Source of the DNA: Pelagerythrobacter marensis
GTDB lineage: Bacteria; Pseudomonadota; Alphaproteobacteria; Sphingomonadales; Sphingomonadaceae
Direction of reading: 5' to 3'
Assembly (NCBI RefSeq): GCF_001028625.1
Contig: NZ_CP011805.1
Span: forward strand, 2,031,001 to 2,095,000
Length of the DNA stretch: 64,000 nt
Shown: in pieces, positions 34,492-42,149 of the stretch
Layout: each line of letters starts with the position of its first letter
Position numbering within the stretch: position 1 is the stretch's first letter
Position numbers and translations under genes: made by a program
Notes under the pieces: model-generated
The model's input: the letters and a program-made list of their open reading frames with translations, nothing else
Databases searched by the model: none
What the model was told of the DNA's origin: nothing

Positions 34492-36030
34492 ATGGCGACT
34501 GGCCAGGCACTCACGCTGGGCGAACGACTGGTGCAACCGGTCACCAATATCTCGGATTTCATCTGGGGGGGCACCTGGAACGGCGAACAGCTGATTCCCA
34601 TCCCGCCACTGGCGGTGATCCTGCTGGGCATTGGCCTGTGGATCATGATCGGCCTGCGGTTCTATCCGATCGTAAAGCTCGGCGCGGCGATCCGCGGCCT
34701 GTTTGCCGGCCGGAAGAGCGCCGGAAAGGGCGAGATCAGCCCCTTCGCCGCCCTCTCCACCGCACTTTCGGGCCAGGTCGGCACCGGCAATCTCGCCGGG
34801 GTGGCGACGGCCATCGCTCTCGGCGGCCCCGGCGCAGTGTTCTGGATGTGGATCACCGCACTGTTCGGCATGGCGTTGGCCTTTGCCGAAGGAAGCCTGG
34901 CGATCCGCTATCGCGAAACCACGTCCGACGGCGTCTCGCGCGGTGGACCGATGAGCTACATCATGCTCGGCCTCGGCCCCAAGTGGACCTGGCTCGCCAT
35001 CGTCTTCTGCCTCGGCACGCTGTTTTCCGCACTGGTGACGGGCAATTCGATCCAGGCCAATGAAGTCGCCAGCGGGCTCAACGAACTGTTCGGGTTCGAA
35101 CGCTGGCTGGGCGGCCTGATCGTCGCGGTCGCGGTGTTCATCGTGATCATCGGCGGGATCAAGTCGATCGGGAACGTGGCGGAAAAGGTCGTGCCGTTCA
35201 TGGCCGCCACCTATCTCGTAATGGCGGTCACCGCGCTGATCCTGAACTTCGGCGATCTGCCCGAAACGTTCAGCCGCATCTTTGCCGGCGCGTTCAACTT
35301 CCAGAGCGCCAGTGGCGGCTTTGCGGGCGCGGCGATCATCCTGGCGATCCGCGCCGGGGTGGCGCGCGGGCTGTTCTCGAACGAGGCGGGCCAGGGCTCG
35401 ACCCCGATCGCCCACGCCGTGGCGCAGACCGACGATCCCGAACAGCAGGGCCGCATGGCCATGCTGGGCACATTTATCGACACGATCGTCATCTGCACGA
35501 TGACCGCGCTGGTTATCCTGACGGTACAGGGCGACTTCACCTATCAGGGCCAGCCGGTCGATCACGTCTGGCAATCGGACCTGGGCACCACGGCCATGTC
35601 GGGCTTCGTCACGACGTCGGGCGCATTTGCCGCGGCCTTCCCGTTTGAAATCGCCTCGATCCCGCTGGGCACGCTGGTTGCCAGCACGGCGCTGATCCTG
35701 TTCGTCTTCACCACGCTGCTGACATGGTCGTATTACGGTGAGCGCGCGATCACCTTCATCTACGACCGGTTCCCGGGTTCGACCCGCGGCGGGGAAAAGG
35801 CGCTGCACATCGGCTGGCGGGTGATCTGGTGCATCGCCATCTTCATCGGCGCGACCCAGCCTTCACAGCTCGTCTGGCGGCTGGGCGACATCTCGAACGC
35901 GACGATGGTGCTTCCCAACCTGCTCGCGCTGATGCTCCTGTCGGGCGTGGTATTCAAGCTGGCCCGGGGGGAACGCAACGCCGGGCGGGACTTCAAGCAG
36001 GAAACGCCAGAAGAACCCGAAGAGTACTGA
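34492..36030 (+). CDS. Sodium:alanine/glycine symporter (AGCS family)
   Basis: 512-aa inner-membrane amino-acid carrier with about ten helices. AGCS hallmarks are FAALSTALSGQVGTGNLAGV (~80-100), a GGPGAVFWMWITALFGMA stretch, RGGPMSYIMLGLG, and the family signature RGLFSNEAGQGSTPIAHA (~300). The ATG at 34492 has GAGGGGAA upstream. Full length. It is alone on the plus strand with a terminator directly behind. Confidence 0.95.
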   Translation: MATGQALTLGERLVQPVTNISDFIWGGTWNGEQLIPIPPLAVILLGIGLWIMIGLRFYPIVKLGAAIRGLFAGRKSAGKGEISPFAALSTALSGQVGTGNLAGVATAIALGGPGAVFWMWITALFGMALAFAEGSLAIRYRETTSDGVSRGGPMSYIMLGLGPKWTWLAIVFCLGTLFSALVTGNSIQANEVASGLNELFGFERWLGGLIVAVAVFIVIIGGIKSIGNVAEKVVPFMAATYLVMAVTALILNFGDLPETFSRIFAGAFNFQSASGGFAGAAIILAIRAGVARGLFSNEAGQGSTPIAHAVAQTDDPEQQGRMAMLGTFIDTIVICTMTALVILTVQGDFTYQGQPVDHVWQSDLGTTAMSGFVTTSGAFAAAFPFEIASIPLGTLVASTALILFVFTTLLTWSYYGERAITFIYDRFPGSTRGGEKALHIGWRVIWCIAIFIGATQPSQLVWRLGDISNATMVLPNLLALMLLSGVVFKLARGERNAGRDFKQETPEEPEEY

Positions 36031-36049
36031 CGGCGCTAGCCGAAAACAG

Positions 36050-36088
36050 AAAACGGGCCGGTTGCCACGCGGCGACCGGCCCGTTTTT
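36050..36088. terminator. Bidirectional intrinsic terminator
   Basis: AAAACGGGCCGGT and ACCGGCCCGTTTT form a 13-bp perfect stem with a 12-nt loop, ending in T5 on the plus strand and T-rich on the minus strand. It sits between the convergent symporter and the small 50-aa gene and can serve both. Confidence 0.9.
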
Positions 36089-36113
36089 CTGGAACGTCAA
36101 CTTGTCTGAAACG

Positions 36114-36266
36114 TCAACGCAGGCCGAACAGACGGGCCAGGAACCCCGGCTCTTCCTCCATCGGCTGGATCGGCCCGTGCGTCATCAGGCGCAGCGTGGC
36201 ATCCCGATAGGGACGAGGCTGGGTCCACCCGTCGGGGCGGCTACTGCGGAAAGACTGGCTCGACAT
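36114..36266 (-). CDS. Hypothetical 50-aa protein
   Basis: Small polar protein starting MSSQSFRSSRPDGWTQPRPY and ending FLARLFGLR, a short amphipathic tail. GGAGGAAAAGCC precedes the ATG, a strong ribosome-binding site, and the shared terminator lies downstream, so it is probably expressed. Not recognised. Confidence 0.55.
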   Translation of the reverse strand: MSSQSFRSSRPDGWTQPRPYRDATLRLMTHGPIQPMEEEPGFLARLFGLR

Positions 36267-36577
36267 GGCTTTTCCTCCATGAGACTGGATTTCCCCTCCA
36301 TCTATCCCGCATAACGAACGGCCTGCCGCATGGGTTCCCGGGAAAAGCGCGATCACATCGCGGGCGCGCCGCTATCCGAACTCATGCGAGAGCGCGGAGA
36401 TCGCTTCTTGCGATCACCGACTTATGCAAGCTCACGCCCCGTCCTTGATGCATCGAACCGTTACATGCCGCACGTATTTGATGAAATCTGGGTCGATTGT
36501 CCGAAGATACCTCGCCGCAAATGTCCGGAACGGTTTGAGCGGGAATTCGCTGCGTCATCATGTCGCGGAGAAAATCT

Positions 36578-37222
36578 ATGTCTCAAAATTCCAAAATCGG
36601 CGCCGGATTGGGCGGCGTCGTTCTTACCGCTGGAGCGATCGCGTTCGGAGCGTTCCTGTCCAACAGGCACCAGAATCGCGGATATGACGATGCCGCCAAC
36701 CATACCAAACGCCAGCCTGAAGGCAGTAACGCGCAGGTCGGCCGATCGGTAACGATCCGCAAGCCGCGTGCCGAACTGTTCGCCTTCTGGTCGGACTTTT
36801 CCAACCTGCCGCAATTCATGGAGAATGTGGAAGCGATCGAAGCCGGCGCAGACGGGGCATCGACCTGGCGGATCAAGGCCCCCCCGGGCCAGACGGTCGC
36901 GGTGAAAACCGAAATCGCCAGCAAGAAGCAGGACGAGTTGATCGCCTGGCGCTCGGTCGAGGATTCCGAGATCGAAACCAGCGGCGAGGTTCGCTTCGAG
37001 GATGCACCGGGCGAGCGCGGAACCAGGGTCAGCCTGGTGATGGCCTACGACCCGCCCGCAGGCGCGCTCGGCCGAGCGGTGGCGAAGCTGTTCCTGCGCG
37101 AGCCGCAGGTCCAGGCCCGGCACGATCTGAAGCGTTTCAAAATGCTCATGGAAACCGGGGAAATAGCGACATCGGCGCGAACGCGGGACGAAACCCGTGC
37201 AGCCAAGCAGGAGAACGGATGA
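36578..37222 (+). CDS. SRPBCC-family membrane-anchored protein
   Basis: 214-aa protein. An N-terminal hydrophobic helix (GAGLGGVVLTAGAIAFGAFL) precedes a START/Bet v1-like cyclase domain: SVTIRKPRAELFAFWSDFSN then LPQFMENVEAIE around residues 60-95. Such domains bind hydrophobic ligands or act in stress-response modules. I prefer the ATG at 36578, which has GGAG 8 bp upstream, over 36560. It overlaps the alcohol dehydrogenase gene (ATGA) in an SRPBCC-ADH-SDR operon. The 311-bp region upstream (36267-36577) contains no gene. Confidence 0.85.
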   Translation: MSQNSKIGAGLGGVVLTAGAIAFGAFLSNRHQNRGYDDAANHTKRQPEGSNAQVGRSVTIRKPRAELFAFWSDFSNLPQFMENVEAIEAGADGASTWRIKAPPGQTVAVKTEIASKKQDELIAWRSVEDSEIETSGEVRFEDAPGERGTRVSLVMAYDPPAGALGRAVAKLFLREPQVQARHDLKRFKMLMETGEIATSARTRDETRAAKQENG

Positions 37223-38403
37223 TGCGAGCACTTACCTGGCATGGAACCAACGACGTTCGCGTGGACACGGTCAGCGATCCGGAAATCATCAATCCCCGCG
37301 ATGCGATCATCAAGATCACCAGCACGGCCATCTGCGGGTCCGACCTTCACCTATACGATGGCGTCATTCCCGGCGTGGCGCCGGGCGATGTGCTGGGCCA
37401 TGAATTCATGGGCGAAGTCGTCGAGACGGGGTCTGCGAGCGATCTGGAGAAAGGGCAGCGCGTCGTCGTGCCCTTCACGATCAGCTGCGGCGGCTGTTTC
37501 CATTGCAAGCAGCAGCAATATTCGGCCTGCGACAATTCCAACCCGGCTGAAAAGCAGGATATGTCGGCGACGCTCTACGGCCAGCCGATGGCCGCGCTGT
37601 TCGGCTATTCGCACCTGACCGGCGGCTACTCGGGCGGACAGGCCGAATACGCCCGCGTGCCCTTTTCCGATGTCGGCCCGATCGTCGTTCCCGACCATCT
37701 GGAGGACGATAAGGTGCTGTTCCTTTCGGACATCCTCCCGACCGGCTGGATGGCGGCGGAAAATGCCGACATCCAGCCCGATGATACGGTTGCGGTGTGG
37801 GGCTGCGGCCCGGTCGGATTGTTCGCGATCCAGTCGGCCATCGTGATGGGCGCATCCAAGGTGATCGCGATCGACCGCTATCCGAACCGCCTGGAGCTGG
37901 CGAAGCAGCTGGGCGCGGAGATCATCGACTTCCGCGAGACCGATGTGCGCGAGGCCCTGATGGAAATGTCCGGCGGGATCGGCGTGGATGCAGTGATCGA
38001 CGCGGTCGGCATGGAATCGCACGGCTTCGCGATCGACAACATGTTCGACGTCGTGAAGCAGAAGGTCGGCATGGGCGCCGACCGCGCGAGCGCGCTGAAG
38101 CAGGCGATTCTCGCGGTCCGGTTCGGCGGCAAGGTCTCGATCCCCGGCGTTTATGGCGGGATGACCGACAAGTGGCCGCTCGGGGCGATGATGGAGAAGG
38201 GCCTGCAGATCCGCGGCGGCCAGACCCATGTGCAGAAATATACCAAGCAGCTGCTCGAGAAGATCGAGGATGGCACGCTCGATACCACATTCCTGATCAG
38301 CCACCGGCTGCCGCTCGAACAGGCAGCCGAGGGCTACAAGAACTTCAAGGAGCAGCAGAATGAATGGACCAAGGTCATTCTGAAGCCCGGGATGGAGAAC
38401 TGA
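37219..38403 (+). CDS. Zinc-dependent alcohol/formaldehyde dehydrogenase-like
   Basis: 394-aa medium-chain dehydrogenase of the glutathione-independent formaldehyde dehydrogenase subgroup. Catalytic zinc ligands are in AICGSDLHLYDG and GHEFMGEVVETG; structural zinc cysteines are in CGGCFHCKQQQYSAC. The NAD Rossmann motif is VWGCGPVGLFAIQ (~195). The long insert with KQDMSATLYGQPMAALFGYS is typical of this subgroup. It is translated together with the SRPBCC gene and 2 bp before the SDR gene. Substrate uncertain. Confidence 0.92.
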   Translation: MMRALTWHGTNDVRVDTVSDPEIINPRDAIIKITSTAICGSDLHLYDGVIPGVAPGDVLGHEFMGEVVETGSASDLEKGQRVVVPFTISCGGCFHCKQQQYSACDNSNPAEKQDMSATLYGQPMAALFGYSHLTGGYSGGQAEYARVPFSDVGPIVVPDHLEDDKVLFLSDILPTGWMAAENADIQPDDTVAVWGCGPVGLFAIQSAIVMGASKVIAIDRYPNRLELAKQLGAEIIDFRETDVREALMEMSGGIGVDAVIDAVGMESHGFAIDNMFDVVKQKVGMGADRASALKQAILAVRFGGKVSIPGVYGGMTDKWPLGAMMEKGLQIRGGQTHVQKYTKQLLEKIEDGTLDTTFLISHRLPLEQAAEGYKNFKEQQNEWTKVILKPGMEN

Positions 38404-38405
38404 TC

Positions 38406-39200
38406 ATGGCCGGGAAAATCGACAAGCTGTCCGGGCTATGCGTGATCACCGGTGCTTCGAGCGGCATCGGGCTTGAGTTCACGAAGCTGGCGGCCCGCGA
38501 TGGCTGCGACCTGATCCTCGCCGCCGACCGCGATCTTGGCGCGGCCGAAGCCGCCGCGCGGCAGTGCGGTGCCGCTGGCGTCGAGACGGTCGAAGCCGAT
38601 CTCGCCACCCGCGACGGCCTCCAGGCCCTCGTGACGGCGCTCGGCGACCGTACGCCCGATGTCCTGCTCGCCAATGCCGGCCACGGGCTGGGCGAAGCGT
38701 TCCTCGATCAGGAGTGGAAGGACATCGCCCATGTGATCCACACCAATGTCACCGGCACGACCTGGCTGCTGCACCATGTCGGGCAGAAGATGCGCGCGAA
38801 AAACGCCGGCCGCATCCTCGTGACCGGTTCGATCGCGGGGCACATCCCGGGCGCTTTCCAGCTCGTTTACAACAGCACCAAGAGCTACATCGATTACTTC
38901 TGCTTCGGGCTGCGCAACGAGCTCAAGGATACCGACGTGGTCGTCTCGTGCCTGATGCCGGGGCCGACGGATACCCAGTTCTTCGACCGCGCCGGGCTCG
39001 AGAACACCGATGTCGGCAAATCGGACAGCAAAGATGATCCCGCCATGGTCGCCGAGGCGGGCTACAAGGCCCTTCTCGAAGGCGACGCGCACACGGTCAG
39101 CGGCTTCATGAACAAGATCCAGGATATGTTCGCCGGCGTGATCCCCGACACGGTGCTTGCCCAGATGCATCGCCGCATGGCCGAACCCGATGATCGCTGA
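38406..39200 (+). CDS. Short-chain dehydrogenase/reductase
   Basis: 264-aa classical SDR. Cofactor motif TGASSGIG at residues ~16-23, NAG at ~90, catalytic Ser in GSIAGHIPGAF, and YNSTK active site Tyr-Lys (~155). The acidic end of the third strand region suggests NAD(H) or a mixed preference; I cannot tell. Third gene of the SRPBCC-ADH operon. Confidence 0.92.
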   Translation: MAGKIDKLSGLCVITGASSGIGLEFTKLAARDGCDLILAADRDLGAAEAAARQCGAAGVETVEADLATRDGLQALVTALGDRTPDVLLANAGHGLGEAFLDQEWKDIAHVIHTNVTGTTWLLHHVGQKMRAKNAGRILVTGSIAGHIPGAFQLVYNSTKSYIDYFCFGLRNELKDTDVVVSCLMPGPTDTQFFDRAGLENTDVGKSDSKDDPAMVAEAGYKALLEGDAHTVSGFMNKIQDMFAGVIPDTVLAQMHRRMAEPDDR

Positions 39201-39295
39201 AGCGTGAAACGGCGCCCCGACGTGCTTTCTGGCGTATGTGTCCAGAGGGGCTTGCGCTGTTGCTTGCCGCCCTGAATGCGAAAGGCTTCCTTCAC

Positions 39296-40222
39296 CTAGT
39301 CTTCGACAAGGCCTCTCGCGCAACCGGGCGGGGTGAAGCTTAACTGGGCCAGGCGCCAGGCCGGATCGTCCGCCATGAGCTCGTCGAGGCTCGGCAGCTG
39401 CGGCGGCGGGTGCACCCCGCGCACATCGGCGAGGATGTAGCGACCGGATTCGCGCAAGCGGATATCGGCGCCGGGCCAGCGTTCGGCAAGACGCCGGCAC
39501 AGTCGCTCCGCTTCGGGCGAAAGCTTCGCACTCGCGAGCGCACGAGGCGCACCGTCGAGCAGTTCCGCGCCAGCTGTCCGAACATTCTTGATACCATCGT
39601 AGAGGATCGAAACCGAAATCGCGGCTGCGGCGGCCGAGTCCGCCCACCAGAAGCCCAGCCCCACGCCGACGATTCCGGCTATGCCCGCAACGCCGGTGTG
39701 CCAGTCGGCCTTCTGCATGTCGGCATCGGTATGGAGAACTTTGTCGCGCAGCTGCTTCGCGACGGGCGTTTTGAGACGGCCCAGGACAACCGGGATCACA
39801 ACCGAATAGGCAAGCGCCGCGATCATCAGCCAGCCCATCCAGAAGGTCTGGCCGAACAGGGTCACCGGCCCGATCGTCGGGTGTTCCTGTTTCATCAGAC
39901 CCGTAAGACCATCGTAAAGCAGCCACAGGCCCATCGCACAGAGCACTACCGCGCTCGTCAGGAAGGCAAGGCTGTTCACCCTCACAAAGCCATGCGGATA
40001 GAACTCGGTGGGCTTACGGCGCTCGAGACTGGCGGAAATCAGGAAAGTAGCGGCGGGCACCAGCCCCAGCATGTCTTCGAGGAAGGCGGTCTTCATCGCC
40101 TGGCTGGAACCCATGGCGAAATACATCACCACGACGACAGATCCCATGCCCAGCAGCGTCCACCATTCGAGTTTCCTGGCTTTCGCCATGGCCGGCTGAA
40201 TATCTTGCGGAAGCTCATTCAT
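39296..40222 (-). CDS. Cation diffusion facilitator (divalent metal efflux)
   Basis: 308-aa inner-membrane metal/proton antiporter. Six hydrophobic helices occupy residues ~20-225; helix 2 has FLEDMLGLVPAATFLISA and helix 5 has ADWHTGVAGIAG...WWADS, the H/D pattern of CDF metal sites. A short cytoplasmic domain follows, ending in a Pro-rich tail. Metal probably Zn, Co, Fe or Mn; not decidable here. The ATG overlaps the stop of the lipoprotein gene upstream. Confidence 0.9.
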   Translation of the reverse strand: MNELPQDIQPAMAKARKLEWWTLLGMGSVVVVMYFAMGSSQAMKTAFLEDMLGLVPAATFLISASLERRKPTEFYPHGFVRVNSLAFLTSAVVLCAMGLWLLYDGLTGLMKQEHPTIGPVTLFGQTFWMGWLMIAALAYSVVIPVVLGRLKTPVAKQLRDKVLHTDADMQKADWHTGVAGIAGIVGVGLGFWWADSAAAAAISVSILYDGIKNVRTAGAELLDGAPRALASAKLSPEAERLCRRLAERWPGADIRLRESGRYILADVRGVHPPPQLPSLDELMADDPAWRLAQLSFTPPGCARGLVED

Positions 40223-40671
40223 GGTTGCGATGCCGCTTCCACCATCATGATCCAGCCGTTTTCACCGTTACGCATGGCGAAGCGCGGGGCGAACTTTTCG
40301 TCTGGAGGCTCCGCGCGCCAGCCTAGCGCGGAGCCGAAATGGACTTCCCTCGCCCATGGGCTCTTTTTGGGGAAATGACCGTACACCAGATCGAGCTTGC
40401 CATCGGCGAGATCATGCAGGATTCTATCACTTTCGCCGTCGTGGCGCTCGATGCGGGCATCGGTGCGTGAAGAAAGTTTCCGCAGCGCTTCGGTGCCCGC
40501 ATCGGCGGGTTCGGCCCCGCCCACCCAGCCGAGCCGGATAACCCCGGTTTCCCGAACAAGGGCTTCGGTCCGCTCCGGATCCTGGGGAATATCAGCGCAA
40601 GCAGCAAGCGCGGTGATCGCCCCGGCAAGGGCAACAAGGCGAAACCTGCAAGCGTGCACAATGCTCGGCAT
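40219..40671 (-). CDS. Small lipoprotein resembling half a solute-binding domain
   Basis: 150-aa protein with a lipoprotein signal (ITALAAC, Cys at ~24). The rest (GVIRLGWVGGAEPADAGTEA, ILHDLADGKLDLVYGHFPKK) resembles one lobe of a family-3 periplasmic binding protein. Full binding proteins are about 250 aa, so this is a short or degenerate version. Coupled to the CDF efflux gene by ATGA, which suggests a periplasmic partner for metal or for sensing. An in-frame upstream ATG at 40689 is possible but gives a worse signal peptide. Confidence 0.7.
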   Translation of the reverse strand: MPSIVHACRFRLVALAGAITALAACADIPQDPERTEALVRETGVIRLGWVGGAEPADAGTEALRKLSSRTDARIERHDGESDRILHDLADGKLDLVYGHFPKKSPWAREVHFGSALGWRAEPPDEKFAPRFAMRNGENGWIMMVEAASQP

Positions 40672-40827
40672 GCCGGCCCAACGCACCAAACTGCGCAGCC
40701 GTTCCGTTCGCGATCATTGTTCGACTGGCCGCCTTTCCTTTAAGCTGTTGATTTGATGATTTTCTGAGGACTCGAGACTTAAATCAGCTTCAAGGCCGGA
40801 CCTCCATCTCACCGAGGAGTCATGATG

Positions 40828-40868
40828 GAACCATATCCCGGGGGAGGCCGGCGCCCGGGATATGGTTC
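40828..40868. terminator. 15-bp perfect inverted repeat, terminator-like
   Basis: GAACCATATCCCGGG and CCCGGGATATGGTTC flank an 11-nt loop. The hairpin lies just past the end of the aminotransferase gene (minus strand) and before the lipoprotein promoter region. No T-run is present on either side, so it is a stable 3' hairpin rather than a textbook intrinsic terminator. 40672-40827 shows no gene. Confidence 0.6.
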
Positions 40869-40874
40869 ACACAG

Positions 40875-42149
40875 CTAAGCGTGTCGCTCTGCAATTTCAC
40901 CGAGGGCTCTGGCCAGCGAATCCATATCAGCCATGGAATTGAAGAGCGCCGGAGTAATCCGAATACACGAGCCACTCGCCAGTCCGGTGCGCAACACAGT
41001 GAATATGCCATGCCTCTCGAGCAGGCGCTCAGCGAGCGCGCGATTGTCCGCGAAAGAGGTCAGGCCCCGCAGCCGGAATGAGGTTATTCCGGCATACATG
41101 CGCGGGTCGTTCGGCGTCAGAACTTGAATCGCGTCATTTGTTTTCACTGCCTCGACCCAGCGGTCGCGCAGCGCACGCAGTCTCGCCGCCCGGCGAGGGG
41201 CCGTAATTGAAGCCTGGAAGCCCAGTGCATCGGGCACGCTCAACAGAGCGGCGAAATCGACGGTGCCTGTATGTACGCGCGACCTGATATCGCCCGACTG
41301 TCGATTGGCGTCTGCCATGTCCGGGTCAATTGCCGCGATACGGTCCCGCCGGATATACGCTGCTCCAACGCCCAGCGGCGCGCCGATCCACTTGTGCAGG
41401 TTGAGGCCCACGAAATCGGCATTGAGATCGGGCAAAGTGAAATCGACCTGGCCCAGACTGTGTGCGGCATCGACAATCGCGTCGATCCCCCGCTCCCGCG
41501 CCATTGCCACGATCTCGCGCACCGGAATCTGCAGCCCTGTGCGATGGCTGACATGCGTGAGGAGCACCAGCCGCAGATGAGGATGCGCATCAAACGCACG
41601 CCGATAAGTGTCGAGCACGTTTTCGTAGCTTGCCGGTTCTGGAAGGGCGATACGGATCACCTCGGCACCACGCCGCGCCATGGCGGAGACCATGCCGTCC
41701 TGCATGCTGTCATAGTCGAGATCGGTAAACAGCGCCGCTTCGCCGGGCCCGATCCGGTTGTAGCCGCCGATCAGTGTCTTCAAAGCCTCGGTCGCGTTGC
41801 GGGTAAACACGATCTCTTCGACATCCACCTTCAGGAAGTCGGCCACCTCATCGCGCACACGAGCGAGGTCGGCGCCCATCCCGCGACGCGCGTAATAGCT
41901 GGTGTCGCGGTTCACCCGGGCGACGTGCCCCTGATAAGCCTCCAGCACCGGGCGCGCCATCATCCCCCAATTGCCGTTCTCGAGCTGGATGACCTCGTCG
42001 GTTCCGTCGTATTGGGCCGCGATACGCGCCCAATAGGCTTCGTCATCGCCCGGCGTAGTGGCGAAAGTCGCGCGCAGCGGCAGCGCCTGCGCGGCCAGAC
42101 CTGCCGCCGCACCGGCGAGCACCGTGCGGCGGCTGAGCGAGGCGGGCAT
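40875..42149 (-). CDS. Tat-exported class V aminotransferase-fold PLP enzyme
   Basis: 424-aa protein. A twin-arginine signal (SRRTVLAGAAAGLAAQALPL) is followed by an isopenicillin-N-epimerase/cysteine-desulfurase-like fold: TRNATEALKTLIGGYNRIGP for PLP phosphate, DAAHSLGQVDFTL for the ring Asp/His, and LNLHKWIGAPLG with the Schiff-base Lys (~250). The Tat signal implies folding with cofactor in the cytoplasm then export. The gene is coupled to a TonB receptor (ATGA), suggesting it processes what the receptor brings in. Substrate unknown. Confidence 0.88.
   Translation of the reverse strand: MPASLSRRTVLAGAAAGLAAQALPLRATFATTPGDDEAYWARIAAQYDGTDEVIQLENGNWGMMARPVLEAYQGHVARVNRDTSYYARRGMGADLARVRDEVADFLKVDVEEIVFTRNATEALKTLIGGYNRIGPGEAALFTDLDYDSMQDGMVSAMARRGAEVIRIALPEPASYENVLDTYRRAFDAHPHLRLVLLTHVSHRTGLQIPVREIVAMARERGIDAIVDAAHSLGQVDFTLPDLNADFVGLNLHKWIGAPLGVGAAYIRRDRIAAIDPDMADANRQSGDIRSRVHTGTVDFAALLSVPDALGFQASITAPRRAARLRALRDRWVEAVKTNDAIQVLTPNDPRMYAGITSFRLRGLTSFADNRALAERLLERHGIFTVLRTGLASGSCIRITPALFNSMADMDSLARALGEIAERHA

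Noticed and set aside
36527..36556. EcfG-type general stress promoter (GGAAC...CGTT) before the SRPBCC operon
   Set aside because: GGAAC is present but CGTT does not occur at the 16-17 bp spacing.
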